A stretch of DNA of 64,000 bases from Nothopassalora personata (taxonomy: Eukaryota > Ascomycota > Dothideomycetes > Mycosphaerellales > Mycosphaerellaceae). The DNA lies in the NCBI GenBank assembly GCA_033816765.1, contig CM066294.1:1798001-1862000 (forward strand). Direction: 5' to 3'. Made by a program: the position numbers and the translations under genes. The notes beneath the pieces were generated by a model. It ran no database searches, was not told where the DNA came from, and saw only the letters and a program-made list of their open reading frames with translations. Within the stretch, counting starts at the first letter, position 1. Each line of letters starts with the position of its first letter. Positions 20,512 to 31,246 of this stretch are shown piece after piece.

Positions 20512-21243
20512 GACTCTTTGAACGAGCCCATGGGTGTGTCTGTTCTCAAGGATGGATCCAAGCACGATTCAGTCTGCTGATCCGTTACGTATTGGTCAGT
20601 CGTATCCTCGTCAGCCGTATCAGTCTCGGGGCCTCTCTGGTTTTCCGCATTCTCGTCCGTTGCAGTCGAGTCCGACAGATTTCCCTCCGCCACGGCATCG
20701 TCAAACAGCTCTTGCGCTTCTTTCCGGTAATGCTTCGCGAGATCTACTGGATACTTCGAATACACCTTGTCGAATGGAAAGGTTACCATGTTGCTCTCGT
20801 GACCCTCTTCATGATGCACGATAATCTGCGTCCACAGATGTATCGCTTCCGATGCGTAGTACCTGCCCAGAAGTCGTTAGCAAGAGACACCATTGCCAAA
20901 ACACCAAGACCAGCACGACTCACTCTCGTGACACTGGGTCATCTATCAGCTCCGGGCGCGCAAGGAGCATGTTGGCTCGTGCCAGAATCCCTTCTGAACA
21001 TGTCGGATCCGGGTTAATATCAACAATTTCATAGCAGATCCGTGCGGCCTCTTCGTAGTTCTCTTGCTCGAATGCTTGCTCCGCTTGGTGATACTCCCGG
21101 ACCCGGTTATGCTTCATGAGGCATTCGTGATGGTAGTAGCGACTGCCTTTTTCCTTGATTGATGATGTTCGATCGTTCAGCCCGAGAAGGCTGTAGCCGG
21201 ATTTGCTTTGCGGGAGGATTGGGGGGTTGGTGTATGGAGCCAT
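20508..21243 (-). CDS. Small tetratricopeptide-like protein, unknown function
   Basis: Two exons (21243-20924 and 20862-20508) with a 61-base intron give 224 residues. The join reads SREYYASEAIHLW. Residues 45-75 (EQAFEQENYEEAARICYEI) look like the A and B helices of a TPR unit, and helices continue to about residue 165. The last 55 residues are acidic and rich in Thr, Glu and Asp, so probably unstructured. Its 3' end meets that of the TRAPPC12-like gene: the TAA of this gene occupies 20508-20510 and the TAG of the other 20509-20511. The reading frame before the join is well supported, but no orthologue comes to mind. Confidence 0.8.
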
Positions 21244-21821
21244 AGTCTCTGCTTATGTTGCAGGGATGGATGTTGCGAAGGTGAATATATAGATGCGATA
21301 CGGGCGAATGTCTGCTGCGATACAGGCGAATGTCTGCCTTGATAACGTGGAAGTCTGTTGTCGTGGTAAGCGTGGGAGGAAAGTGGAAGACTGCCGATAT
21401 TAAGACATCAACAGTGGTAGGAAGGCATTAGACACCGTAAGGAAGGAAAGAAGCGCCTATGTGCCATCCTCTGCCTCGTGGCTTCTGGCACATGTTCGAA
21501 GAGCAAACCTCCTGCCTCGTCTCCCTCGGTCAAGCAATTCTTCTCGACAATGTCCAGGCCGACAGATGCGATCTCACTTGGCAACCCATCCAGAGGATGC
21601 ACGGGGCATACCCTCTCCGCTGACTGTTTTCTTTCACGTGAATTGTCTCACCGCTAGCAGAAAGCCGGCATGCTCAAAGAGGGAAAGAACGAAGCGATTG
21701 ACCCATCACGTTCAGCTTCTGCACCAAGTACGAAATGTATTAAACATTACTGCAGACCGTGCTAGAATATCCGTCTAATCTATCTCTAAGCTATGCAATA
21801 CCCAGTCGCGATAATGCTCGC
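21244..21821. other. Intergenic; one short doubtful frame
   Basis: Contains a 64-codon minus-strand frame at 21602-21408 (MHPLDGLPSEIASVGLD...) with a plausible composition but no domain, too short to accept. A pair of near-identical phrases lies at about 21300-21335 (gatacgggcgaatgtctgc and gatacaggcgaatgtctgc). Confidence 0.4.
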
Positions 21822-22424
21822 TCAAAGCTCAGCAAAGACCCAAGTCATGCATCCAATAGCGACAGTAAGAGCAGCAAAGCTCATACCATAGCCAGAAGCA
21901 TCGCCCTCCGAAACGATAGGAATCTCACTGGCTACCGGAGTTGGCGAAGTGATGACAACAGTTCCATTGGAGGAACCATTAGTCGCTGTGATAGTAGGTG
22001 CCGGGAACGCAATAGCGGTGCCATTCGTGGTGGTCGTGGTAGTCGAAGTGCCCTGAGCAAGGACCGTCGAACTCGTGATTGAGGAGCTTGAAGTTGGAGC
22101 TTCGGTGGTGGTCGTAGTGGTTGAGGAGCTGATGGGACAGAAACCTTGGACGTAGGACCAGACTTCGTCGTACTCGGAGTCGTCTGTGCAGGAGGATCTG
22201 ATGGCTGGTTGAATGGTGGCGAGGGTGGCAGCTGGGTCTTGGCAGAGACAGTCTGTGGTGACTTGGGTGCAGCCGGTGGTTGTGAGAAGGGTGATAAGGG
22301 GTGTGACTGCGCAGTCGGGCAAGTTCTCTGCACCGGGTGGGATCGCGAGACCGCTTGGGACTTGTGGGAGAGCGTTCGCTAGCCCGAAGGCGATGGCGAT
22401 AGCTGAGGTCTTGGTGATGGTCAT
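21822..22424 (-). CDS. CFEM-like GPI-anchored cell-surface protein with six cysteines
   Basis: The frame is open upstream to 22649. The Met at 22424 begins a proper signal peptide (MTITKTSAIAIAFGLANA), so the protein is 200 residues. Residues 36-96 resemble CFEM: LPDC (C38), C52, DCLC (C59, C61), C79 and C96. CFEM domains normally have eight cysteines. The second one and one other are missing, so at most three disulfides can form. A Thr/Ser-rich stalk (about 100-175) and a hydrophobic tail (SFAALTVAIGCMTWVFAEL) fit GPI anchoring. CFEM proteins can bind heme or act at the host interface. Heme binding needs an Asp near the first helix, and I cannot confirm it here. Confidence 0.82.
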   Translation of the reverse strand: MTITKTSAIAIAFGLANALPQVPSGLAIPPGAENLPDCAVTPLITLLTTTGCTQVTTDCLCQDPAATLATIQPAIRSSCTDDSEYDEVWSYVQGFCPISSSTTTTTTEAPTSSSSITSSTVLAQGTSTTTTTTNGTAIAFPAPTITATNGSSNGTVVITSPTPVASEIPIVSEGDASGYGMSFAALTVAIGCMTWVFAEL

Positions 22425-22991
22425 GTTGATGAGTGGAGGCAGGTATGTTGTGCAACGGAAGTGAGTTCTCGCGTGGATTCCCAACTTACTTTCATAGCCT
22501 AAAGATATCGCAAGAAGCCTCATTGAGGCGCTGGCGCATTCCAGAAGGTAGGGTCTAGTTTTCCGCATGCATGATGGAGGATAGCATGGCTTTGCGAAAG
22601 TCAGCGTTACGGAGCGATAGCACATCATCTGGCATGCAGGCCGAACCACTGGGCCGCGCTTATAGATGCTTGCGAATGAAGCAGGGTCTTGGTAAAGAAA
22701 GCGAGGAATGTTTCCTCGTGCTTAGCTGGAATGCGCGTTGACGATAGAGGCGCCGATGTCTCACTTCCCTGGATGTCATGCCATCGTTATAGAGTACCAG
22801 GAATTTGGCTATTGGCGTCGTCCGTTTGCGGCCTATGGCATTGCAGGCACAAAGGGTGACCACACTGCGAGGATACTATTGGGAGTAAAGCCAAGACTGA
22901 CGTGATGTTGGATCGAGGTGTCCTCTCGCTACCAGATATACGAGCCATGAGGCTGTATGCCGACCGAGCCTGAGACATCTGAAAAGGCTGA
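22425..22991. other. Intergenic region
   Basis: Promoter side of the CFEM-like gene and of the following plus-strand gene. Minus-strand frames such as 23041-22787 overlap the next gene and are not accepted. Confidence 0.45.
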
Positions 22992-23603
22992 ATGGTCGAT
23001 GTTGAGATCCCGAAGTATCTACCCGAGTATAGTCTTATCAAGATGCTTCAGTCCGAGTGGGAAGTGTCCCCATACAACGAAGATCGCCGAAGAAGCTCGC
23101 AGCTTTCTGTGTCGTCCCGCGACAGTGCAGCCGGGCGACTGCGCCAGGTCTTCTGCAACCTGGTGCCAGACGTCACCGAGGAGCCGACAAGCCAGGAGGG
23201 TCAGCGACGCGATAGTCTCCTGCTCAGAGTCCACGGCTACAGTAGGGTCATGCACGCGCACACGAAATGGCAGATGGACTCCTCCTCCATCAACTCAATC
23301 CCGAGCTACCAGCGGACGATGCACGCCTTTACGCTGAAGCAGTTCAATCATCACCGAAGCTTGTCCCGGACAAGGAGCGAGACCAGTAGTCCGCATATCG
23401 ATGCTCAGCAAGCCATGCTGCCGTCTCCCGTATGTGCCGACCTCACCATCGATGAGGCACCGGTGCCGCCGTGCAACTCGCCTGCGCCGGAGCATCAAGC
23501 AATTGCCCGCTTAGGAAGCAAGAAACCACGACGGGGGACTGAGCCGGTTCCGCGGGATTTTGCCGCGGCGAGGAAGGTGCGATATTCGATTGCGAGGGAG
23601 TAG
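22992..23603 (+). CDS. Hypothetical protein, Ser- and Arg-rich
   Basis: A single-exon frame of 203 residues starting MVDVEIPKYLPEYSLIKMLQ. An N-terminal part (1-60) may be ordered. The rest is rich in Ser, Arg and Pro with two SR-type patches, and the end is basic (RDFAAARKVRYSIARE). No domain, signal peptide or membrane segment is visible. The minus strand across the same stretch is also open in pieces, but with poorer composition. Confidence 0.5.
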   Translation: MVDVEIPKYLPEYSLIKMLQSEWEVSPYNEDRRRSSQLSVSSRDSAAGRLRQVFCNLVPDVTEEPTSQEGQRRDSLLLRVHGYSRVMHAHTKWQMDSSSINSIPSYQRTMHAFTLKQFNHHRSLSRTRSETSSPHIDAQQAMLPSPVCADLTIDEAPVPPCNSPAPEHQAIARLGSKKPRRGTEPVPRDFAAARKVRYSIARE

Positions 23604-23799
23604 GAAAGAGACAAGACGAGAGGAGATGAAGTGTGGTCGCTGCGGTGGCGAAGCGGGGCGGGGCGGGTTTCGAAGCTCGTTTGCTGCCTGCAGCGGAGGT
23701 AGTCTGAGACCGATTCACTCCAGCGGTGACGGGCGACCGGCGTGATCGAAACAACAAAAAAACAATGAGCGTGGTAGAGTTCATGTCAAGTCGGCCACG

Positions 23800-24540
23800 T
23801 TGTCGGCACAAATCGACACCCACCTCAACATGACCGCGACACAACCGCAAAAGGCTCCTGAAGCGCCCCTGCTAATGACATTGCCAGCAGAGTTGAGAAA
23901 CGAGATCTACCAGTACGTCCTCGACGACGAAGTCCGCTTCACAAGCAAGGGTCAAGCCCGACGTGGCCGGCAGGAGCCAGCACTGCTTCAGGCCAGTTCC
24001 GCCATCCGATCGGAAGCTCTACCTATCTTCTTCGCCATCAACAAGTTCGAGCTCACCTTCGCCATCTCACAATTCAGTGACGCGAACGAATGGGTGTCAT
24101 CATTCGGGCGGCAGTATGGGAACGGGCCACAAGGCAGAGGCCCGCTTGGCGGCATATCCCTCAACATCACTACCTGCAGCTGGAATCAGGTGGCGTCTCT
24201 CTTCCCTCTAGCGGAGTTCGCGTTTCAGTACGCATCTGTGCTGGGACAAGTCAAGCCTCCGGCTGGCATGGTCCACTTGAGCAAGACCATGCAGGACATC
24301 GCTGCACTGGGACGGAAGGCAAGGAAGCAGGACAAGGACCTGGAGTGGCTCAAGATGAAGTTTGAGCAGGTGGTGAGCAGACATCTTGGCAAGAAGCATG
24401 CGAGGACTGCGTTGGCTAAGGGCGAACTACGCGACGAGATGGTGACAGACTCAGGCAAGCTCAGAGAGGTGGACAGGTTGGGAGGTCCGGTGGAGGACAG
24501 TCCGCGTCAGACGAGGGCTACGGCTTCTGGGAGTCAGTGA
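23800..24540 (+). CDS. LPAELRNEIY-type (2EXR/F-box-like) protein
   Basis: A single exon encodes 246 residues (or 236 if the Met at 23830 is used). Residues 26-42 read LMTLPAELRNEIYQYVL, the signature of a large family in Dothideomycetes that is related to F-box and 2EXR modules. The signature is followed by a strand-rich part with the usual LLQASSAIRSEALPIFF phrase, in which an old record of 'resultant' residues recurs in many paralogues. A helical segment with many Lys and Glu follows (about 168-205), then a charged tail. Functions are unknown; by analogy with F-box proteins an adaptor role is possible. The next element downstream is a broken relative. Confidence 0.8.
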   Translation: MSAQIDTHLNMTATQPQKAPEAPLLMTLPAELRNEIYQYVLDDEVRFTSKGQARRGRQEPALLQASSAIRSEALPIFFAINKFELTFAISQFSDANEWVSSFGRQYGNGPQGRGPLGGISLNITTCSWNQVASLFPLAEFAFQYASVLGQVKPPAGMVHLSKTMQDIAALGRKARKQDKDLEWLKMKFEQVVSRHLGKKHARTALAKGELRDEMVTDSGKLREVDRLGGPVEDSPRQTRATASGSQ

Positions 24541-25014
24541 TGGAGGGCAACAGAAAATCGCGGCGTAAACCCAACCCTGACAGCTGGTAGAGGACAGCAA
24601 CCTCAGGCAGGCGGGTGCAGCTATGCCCACGGCGTACGGTTGCGTGCTTGGCGCGAAGTGAAGGCAGAGCTAAGTATCTTCACAACTACAAGGCAGTGGC
24701 CGTCCCGCAGTCAGACGTGACTTTGGTAAACTAGGCCTCATGTCATAGGTCGTACAATGAATCACCACGGCGGCGCTCTGCTTCGAAGTCTTCACTTTGG
24801 CTTCACTTATGCCTGTCCAACGGTCACGAAAGGAAAGCTCGCTGCCTGACCATTGGGATCTGTTGCCTAGCACTTGTATAAGAGCTGCTGATCTCTCAAG
24901 ATCTATCCAACGTTACAATCACTTCCTTCAGGCCGACGTGAAACCCGACAACTCCCATTCCCTTAACCACATGACCGACATACCATTGCAAGGCGTCCGC
25001 GCTCCCACGGCGAG

Positions 25015-25820
25015 GTGGAACGCGACAAACTCTGGAAACTCTGGCTGCGCAATCCACCGAGCGAGAACCTCGTTGTGAAACTACCTCCAGAGCTTCGCAA
25101 CTTGATTTACGCGTGCGTGCTCGATCCCTACAACCAGGCAGAATATGCACCAGTTGAACAACGACGCCTGCCACAGAAAGATCCAGCGTGGCCAGCAGGG
25201 ACTTGCACCCAGCACACACCACCGATACCGACACCGCCGCCGCCGGCCCTGCCTGAAGAGTGGTGACCAAGGTATGCGTTCGGCCAGCCAGTGAAGCTTA
25301 GCATGCGCGGGAAGTGGAAGAGACCAGGCCTACTACGTACCTCGAAGCAGATCTGCCAGGAGGCATTGCCCACGTGTTACGCATTCAGTAGATTCCGCCT
25401 TGTCGTCAAATCAAAGCAGCTAGCTGGCTCAAGACAGTCAGTCCTTCATGAATCACCAAGCGTAACGGTGCCTAACCCAGGCAACGCTTCGAAATCAAAG
25501 TGCAAATCTTCGACCGGTCCGACATTGCCCATCTGTTGCCAGTGGCACACATGGCTACAGCAGAGTCTCCCGTCGAGTTCATCACCGGTGGTCAGAGATG
25601 GGCTTCCAAGATGTGGGAAGCCATTCACGAGGTCCAAGATCTTGGGCGCGACGCTGAGTCGGCGGGATGCAGCGAAGACTGGCTCCAATACAAGTTCTCC
25701 GAGTGGCTCGAAGCCAAGATCGAGGTTCTCGGTCTGAGCAAGAGCCGCTGGATGCCTCAAAGATGCAAGCGTCGGGTACTTGGCAGGAGCCTGGGGATTC
25801 ATACGCCACTAATGATGTAG
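25015..25820 (+). pseudogene. Broken LPPELRNLIY-type relative of the preceding gene
   Basis: The frame from about 25015 reads LVVKLPPELRNLIYACVLDP, the same signature as the gene at 23800. It runs into a TGA at 25264-25266. The same frame resumes at once with RYAFGQPVKLSMRGKW and continues through LLRTSKQICQEALPTCYAF, which matches the second block of the family. An intron of about 46 bases (25435-25480, donor gtcagt, branch-like cctaac) then joins in phase to QQRFEIKVQIFDRSDIAHLL and to the helical end at 25820. No ATG lies in frame just before the signature. The stop codon and missing start point to a decayed gene. A rare intron removing the stop cannot be excluded. Confidence 0.6.
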
Positions 25821-26552
25821 GCGATGAAATTCAAGAGAGGGCATCCTTCCACGGGCCGCTCAGCACGACCCATGACAATGAAGACCAGATCCATGGTCTG
25901 GCGTTGCGAAAGTCGACGCCCGTCACACGAAAAAAAAATGTTGACTGCCTGGCACTGAGCGTACGCGAGACTCGCTCGAGACCATGACGATCAGCACGAG
26001 ACTATTGGCGCAATGCCAAGACTTATGTGTCAGACAAGGAAGGAGAGACGATGCAAGGAATAACGACCATGAGCGCAGCGCTATGGGATGTGCATCACGC
26101 GTAAGAGGTGGCTTCATCACAGGCAGGCAGGGAGGCTTATCATCGTCTGTCGCGTGACCTGTGTCATCTGACCTCCGCCCGCTTTCGAATCCGGCATGGT
26201 AAGCTGGTGGTCACCAAACCCAGTGCTCACAACTTGAGTGGTCAGGAGACTCGTCATATTGAAGCGGGCAAGAAATGAGCTCTACGCCGTTCCGAGGCAT
26301 GGTTTGCTGACCGCCTCTTCGCCCTCCACGCTGGACGCAACGTCTTCGCACTACTCAACTGCGAGAAGTACAGCGAAGAGCAGCGCTCTTCGAGAAATGC
26401 AGAACGGAAATGAATGTATCTTCTAAGATTCGTAATTCATAAATTCGTACTGTACACAGCCTACAAAGTTCCCTGTGGTATAGTGCTCGCCAATTCGAAA
26501 AGGTGGCAGACTCGGAAGCGTAAGAATAATCCCAACCCCTCTCAGTAAATCA
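25821..26552. other. Intergenic, no gene seen
   Basis: 730 bases with only short overlapping frames. Contains a run of eight A residues near 25930. Confidence 0.5.
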
Positions 26553-27855
26553 TTACCAAGCCAAAATCTCCTTCTGCTGTCCACACCCTATCCCCTTGCA
26601 AATCTCCATATCTTCATCACTCACCCCACTCGCACCCTGCACCTTCTGCCTCGCAGGCCAAATCTCCTGACCCGCGGCCTTCTCCTTTCTAAAGTGCTCC
26701 GTAATGACGTCCCTCACCGAGCTCTGGAAGAAAAGCGGTCCCTTCTCCCACCTCGGATGCAACTCTCCATTGACAAAGACACCCGCGTTAAGGTTCCTCT
26801 GAGCCTTATCGCAAAGCTCCTTATCCTCTTTCATCACACGCGCATACGTATCCGCAATGGTCTTGAAGTCTTCGTCAGAGGACTTGGTATTGCGGTAGAC
26901 TTCGTACTCGACTGTGGTCTTGGAGGGACCGACGGGCATGAAGCGCTGGATCATCATGAAGTGGGGAGAAATGGACATGCTGACGTGAGGGAAGTAGTAG
27001 GTGCTGTTTACGTCGAAGCCTTTTGCGACTTGTTCTTCGGTAGGGGCTTGGTCGTGTTGAATGTGGCCGTCTTTGCCTTCACAGTCGTGGCTGTCGATTG
27101 TGAGGAAGGTGGGGACGTCGGGATGGGTGGTTTTGCAGTGATAGCACTCGTTGAAGTTATCGGAGGCGATTTTCCAGTTGTATTTGGCGTCAAGTTCTGG
27201 ACTCGATGTCAGTGGGAGTAGGTCATGGAAGAGGGGAAGTCAGTGGTGGGAGCTTACCATAGGTGTGGTCCAGCTTGTAGTTTGCGAAGTCGAACTTGGC
27301 GAACCTCTCTTGTTCGTCGACACCGGCGAATTGCTCCTCCCAGGACAGCTCAGGGGTCTCGCTAGAATCCATGTTCACCCAAATGAAGCCCTTCTTGTCA
27401 ATGTGAACGTGAATTGGAAACAGGCTGTTGGCGTTCTTGTCAAAGTCGTCGAGTTGGTCGTAGTCAGGAGCCTTGGCAAGCTTGCCGTTCAGGCCGTATG
27501 ACCAGCCGTGGTACCGGCACGAAAGGATGTTCTTCCTGCCCTTTGCTTCCTCGACGACTTGGTAGGCACGGTGTCTGCACACGTTGTGGAAGGCGTTAAT
27601 GTTGTTTTGCCGATCTTGGATTATAACGAAGTCGTAGCCAGCCACAGTAAAGCGAATGAAGTCGCCTGCCTGTTGGAAGCGAGAGTTGTGTGTCATGAAG
27701 AGCCATCTTCGAGAGAAGATTGCCCGTCGTTCGAGTTGATACATCTCCTGTGTTGTGTACCATGCTGCTGGCAGGGCTCGTACTGTGGTCTTCTTGTTTG
27801 GTGTCTGTTCTTTTGATGCGGCAGAGCCACCGAACCAGCTCATGAGTGATGCCAT
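26553..27855 (-). CDS. Rieske-type mono-oxygenase, choline monooxygenase-like
   Basis: Two exons (27855-27258 and 27196-26553) with a 61-base intron give 413 residues. The Met at 27855 (MASLMSWFGG) is used; the frame is open upstream but in leader sequence. The Rieske 2Fe-2S site is C93, H95, C113 and H116 (CRHRAYQ...SCRYHGW). The mononuclear iron site follows the intron join in DNFNECYHCKTTHPD, with His219 and His224 and a conserved acid (probably Asp212 and a later Asp/Glu). This architecture belongs to ring-hydroxylating and choline or carnitine-type oxygenase alpha subunits. Fungal members with this look are often annotated as choline monooxygenase, which would make betaine aldehyde, but the substrate is not proven. 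No reductase partner lies nearby. Confidence 0.85.
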
Positions 27856-29110
27856 GTTGATAGTAGTAGTGTATTGCAGTCTGAATATGAGAGGTGAGAA
27901 AGGAAGCAGATGTGGATGCTGATACTGTACATTCCTCTGGTCCATGCCACATCTATATCAATTCCATGCCCCTTGAGCATGATAGCATATAGGGACCGCA
28001 ATGCTCGAAATGGAAGTCCGCTCCCTTACGAGTTCACGTTGGAGCCACGCACAAGCAGTCATTGGGTCCAGTGCTTACTCGATGTGGAAGTAAATGATAG
28101 AGTCTTGTGACTGCCGACACGCTTCCCCACAATTAAGGCGATGACACGGTAGTGCCCAGTGGTTGATTCTTGTCTGCTGATGGCCACGGGAGTGGCGGCG
28201 GTTGGATCCTGCCGGCCCGGAGCTCATGGAGTTGGCGATAGTGGCCTGCACCTGTGCAGAGCGTATAGCACAAGACAGCGACACAGGTAAGCCATCGAGA
28301 TTTCCACTCGAAACACGTGGCCGTGAGCATCATGCAAATGTCACACTGATGACGGGGTGAGAGCCGCAATGCCTGCTGATTTCCTGTGTGGGCAGGTTAA
28401 CCATATCTCGAGGTTCCATCACGTCGGAGTCGACGTTTGGCGATTTTGGTCCCGCCGTACAAACCTGCCGAAAGGGGTAGTTGTGACCGTGACTTCCTGG
28501 CATGGCAAAAGGGCTTGTATCTTCTCTCGTAATGCTCAAGATTGCGCGTAAGACGGCTCCTCGTCCAGTCTGGAGTCTGGATCTTGCAAATGAAGGCCAT
28601 CACGATGTCGGGAGGAGAAGAAAGGACGAAGTGAAGTTGGGAAGTACGCGAACAAGACGTGCTGCGGGTACGTCTCAAATGGCGCGCTAACCCCAGTGAA
28701 GCTTTGATCGTCTCCGGGCTTCATGCATGTCGTTGTGGTTCTCTGTTGACAGGAATCCTTCGTGACTTGTACATACAGTAGTCAACATCAACCATGTCGT
28801 CAAAACTTTCTGTTGTCTCTGAACGTACTGTACGTTCCAAGTGCTGTGATCATCAGCCCGCCGCCAACATGAGGCCTCGCGATACTTCGGCTTGCTGCAG
28901 AACATATTCTCCAATCTCCGACCACAGCTCTTTGAGTCGTACGCGGGACCATGTTCACAAGCAAATGTCCCACTGTTCTCGACCGTGGCCAACGTTTGCA
29001 AGGCAAGCAAGACATGCTACCGCCTATCGAGCCCATTGCTGTCCGGATTTCTACCAACCCTGCGCACTCTTGTGCGTGCATTGCGTGCCAATCCTGCTTG
29101 AGCCGAGCAA
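27856..29110. other. Intergenic region, no convincing gene
   Basis: Frames of up to 121 codons occur on both strands, overlapping each other and lacking domains. Nothing else is visible. Confidence 0.45.
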
Positions 29111-29783
29111 GTGAAGCAGATCGAGGTTGAGCAAATCGCAACCACACCACGGGGAGCTTCAGCAAAGACGCAGGACCAGTATCACCAATTCTTTCGCGAA
29201 AGAAGATCAGATTTCAAGTGCAGACCTCGCATAAGCGACATTCTAGAGAGGCTTGCGATAGTGAACGTCGAGAAACAGGTGCTCTTCGATCGCACTATAG
29301 ATCGCCTGGAAGTTTCCCATCAACTGCAGGTGTTCCTTCGAGATCGCCTCTACCATGACCTTGACGATCCTATGCTGGCTGTTGTACCGGCTCTCTGCAC
29401 CGGACTGGTACATCTCGAACTGATCGCAGTCTTATCACCGAGCGATACCTGCACTATAAGCCTTGGGAACGAGCCTATCGCCAACAATGAGATCCTGGGC
29501 CTCATGCGAGGAAGACCATGTGCAAAGTTGGCAGTTCGAAACGAGATTGCACCACGCCCGCGACTTTGCATATTATTCCCCCGAGCTGACGCGTCTGCTA
29601 AGAGCGCCGAATCTCAACACACTCTGCGGACATGCTCTACACTTTGTGACAGCAACAGACGATCCAACACCGCCCAATGCCTCGCCGCTACTCACCCTGC
29701 TCAAGCTTGACAGAGGCGTACTGGACGACGAAGGGCTTGAATTAGCATTTGAAGGCGACAGGTTTTTTGGGTGGTCTGTATGA
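29111..29783 (+). pseudogene. Coding remnant split between reading frames
   Basis: The first frame (29111-29710) has a natural composition up to about residue 125 (for example RRSDFKCRPRISDILERLAI and LVHLELIAVLS) and then turns basic and disordered. From about 29500 the next frame takes over with good composition (HHARDFAYYSPELTRLLRAP and LKLDRGVLDDEGLELAFEGD) up to 29783. After a run of six T near 29763 a third frame continues (YDGNILVNFTMTTSQRTF). Two frame changes without usable splice sites suggest a decayed gene. The family is not recognised. Confidence 0.4.
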
Positions 29784-30429
29784 CGGCAACATCCTAGTAA
29801 ACTTTACCATGACAACTTCACAGCGCACCTTCATCAAAGCGCCACTAGCATCCTTGTTCTCCGCGCACTCGAGCCGGCAAGCCGCAGGAAGGGGGGCTCC
29901 TACCGATATGCCCTCTCCGGCGCGCAACGGCGACCATGCAAGACAGTCGTTGCTATATTGCTGTCACTTCAGACCCTGCTGCTACCTTGTTGACCGCTTG
30001 GAGCTGCTGCCAAAGTCGGCTTAGCGCAGCTCTTGGTTGTCGGAATGCAGACCGAGAGACCATCGTTTTTTGAGTTTGCGCATTCCCGCTTCACCGTCCC
30101 GGCACAATGCCATCAAGCTTGCTTAAGCGTCAGACAAGCTAGCTCGGCGCAGTCTTTGAGTGCAGCACAACATGCGCGGACAGATTTGAAGCAGTGAACA
30201 AATATTGAGCATCACACTTCATCAGTAAAATCGTCACTACTATTACAAAAGCATAGAGCCAGGCACAAGATCATTAAAGATAATAGCTCGAGGCATTCCT
30301 ATTCCACCCCCTCGTGCGACATCGTGCTGCGTTAAAGATACAGCCCTGCCCCACAATAGAACGCTAGTAAAAATACAGCCCTAGGCTAAGTGTATACATT
30401 CCCTATTCCTACACTTTGCCTTATTCGTC

Positions 30430-30960
30430 AAAATTGAAGATGTTATTTATTCTATATCTTTAGCTATCTTATATAGTTATATACGCGTCTATATATATAG
30501 AGGGTATAATATAAGTAATCTTAAGAAGGAAATTATATAGGTACTTTATAAACAACTGAGGCTATATAAGAGAGAATATACTTAGAAGTAAATATATACT
30601 TCTTAAGTAGGGATAGATAGAAGGTAGGAGATATATAAACTATGTTTAAAGTTATATTTATCCTACTTAAGAATATTAGTCTAATATAGTCTTACCTTAA
30701 TTAAAGACGCTTTCTCTCTTTATAATTTATTCTTATCTCCTACTTTTCTATATATACTACATCTTTATATAGTCGTCTTACTCTAAACTATAATAGGAAG
30801 CTAAGTAGTATTAGAGGGCTCGATTTAAGATATTGTATTATACTACTACTTTATAACACTAGGAGTATAGTAAAATAACACTTAGAACGACGACAATGTA
30901 ATTTTTATACTAATAGTAAGGTCTATATAGCTACATGTCGTTACAGATGACGTATCTACT
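30430..30960. repeat. TA-rich degenerate block, probably RIP-mutated repeat
   Basis: About 530 bases consist largely of A and T, with TA, TAT and TATA dominating and very few CpG or CpA steps, unlike both flanks. That profile is what repeat-induced point mutation leaves in ascomycete transposons. No coding frame survives and no terminal repeat could be paired. Just before it, at about 30330-30385, a phrase occurs twice (ttaaagatacagccct and taaaaatacagccct). The block separates a decayed gene from the MFS transporter. Confidence 0.75.
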
Positions 30961-31246
30961 ACTAATATTAGTAAGAGCGCGTCGGTCAGACCGGAATTCT
31001 AGAGTGGGACAGGTATTATTCTTGCTAGCGTTCTCCATCACCTGCAATATTCGTACTGCTGTCACTTGGGTCTTCCCAGAAGTAAAAGCCTCATAGCCGG
31101 CTGGGCCGCACGCGCTCAACAGGTTTGTATCTACCAACAGTCCCGCGCTGTCGGGTCTCCACTGCTCTTCCTCCCGTTTTCTGTCATCTTGGTCCTCTCG
31201 TATCACTTTGGGCTCGCACCAGCAGAGCCGGCTTACCAGCGCAGAC

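Noticed and set aside
26160..26210. String cgctttcgaatccggc resembling a T-arm
   Set aside because: The stem has a C-C mismatch and no acceptor partner was found upstream.
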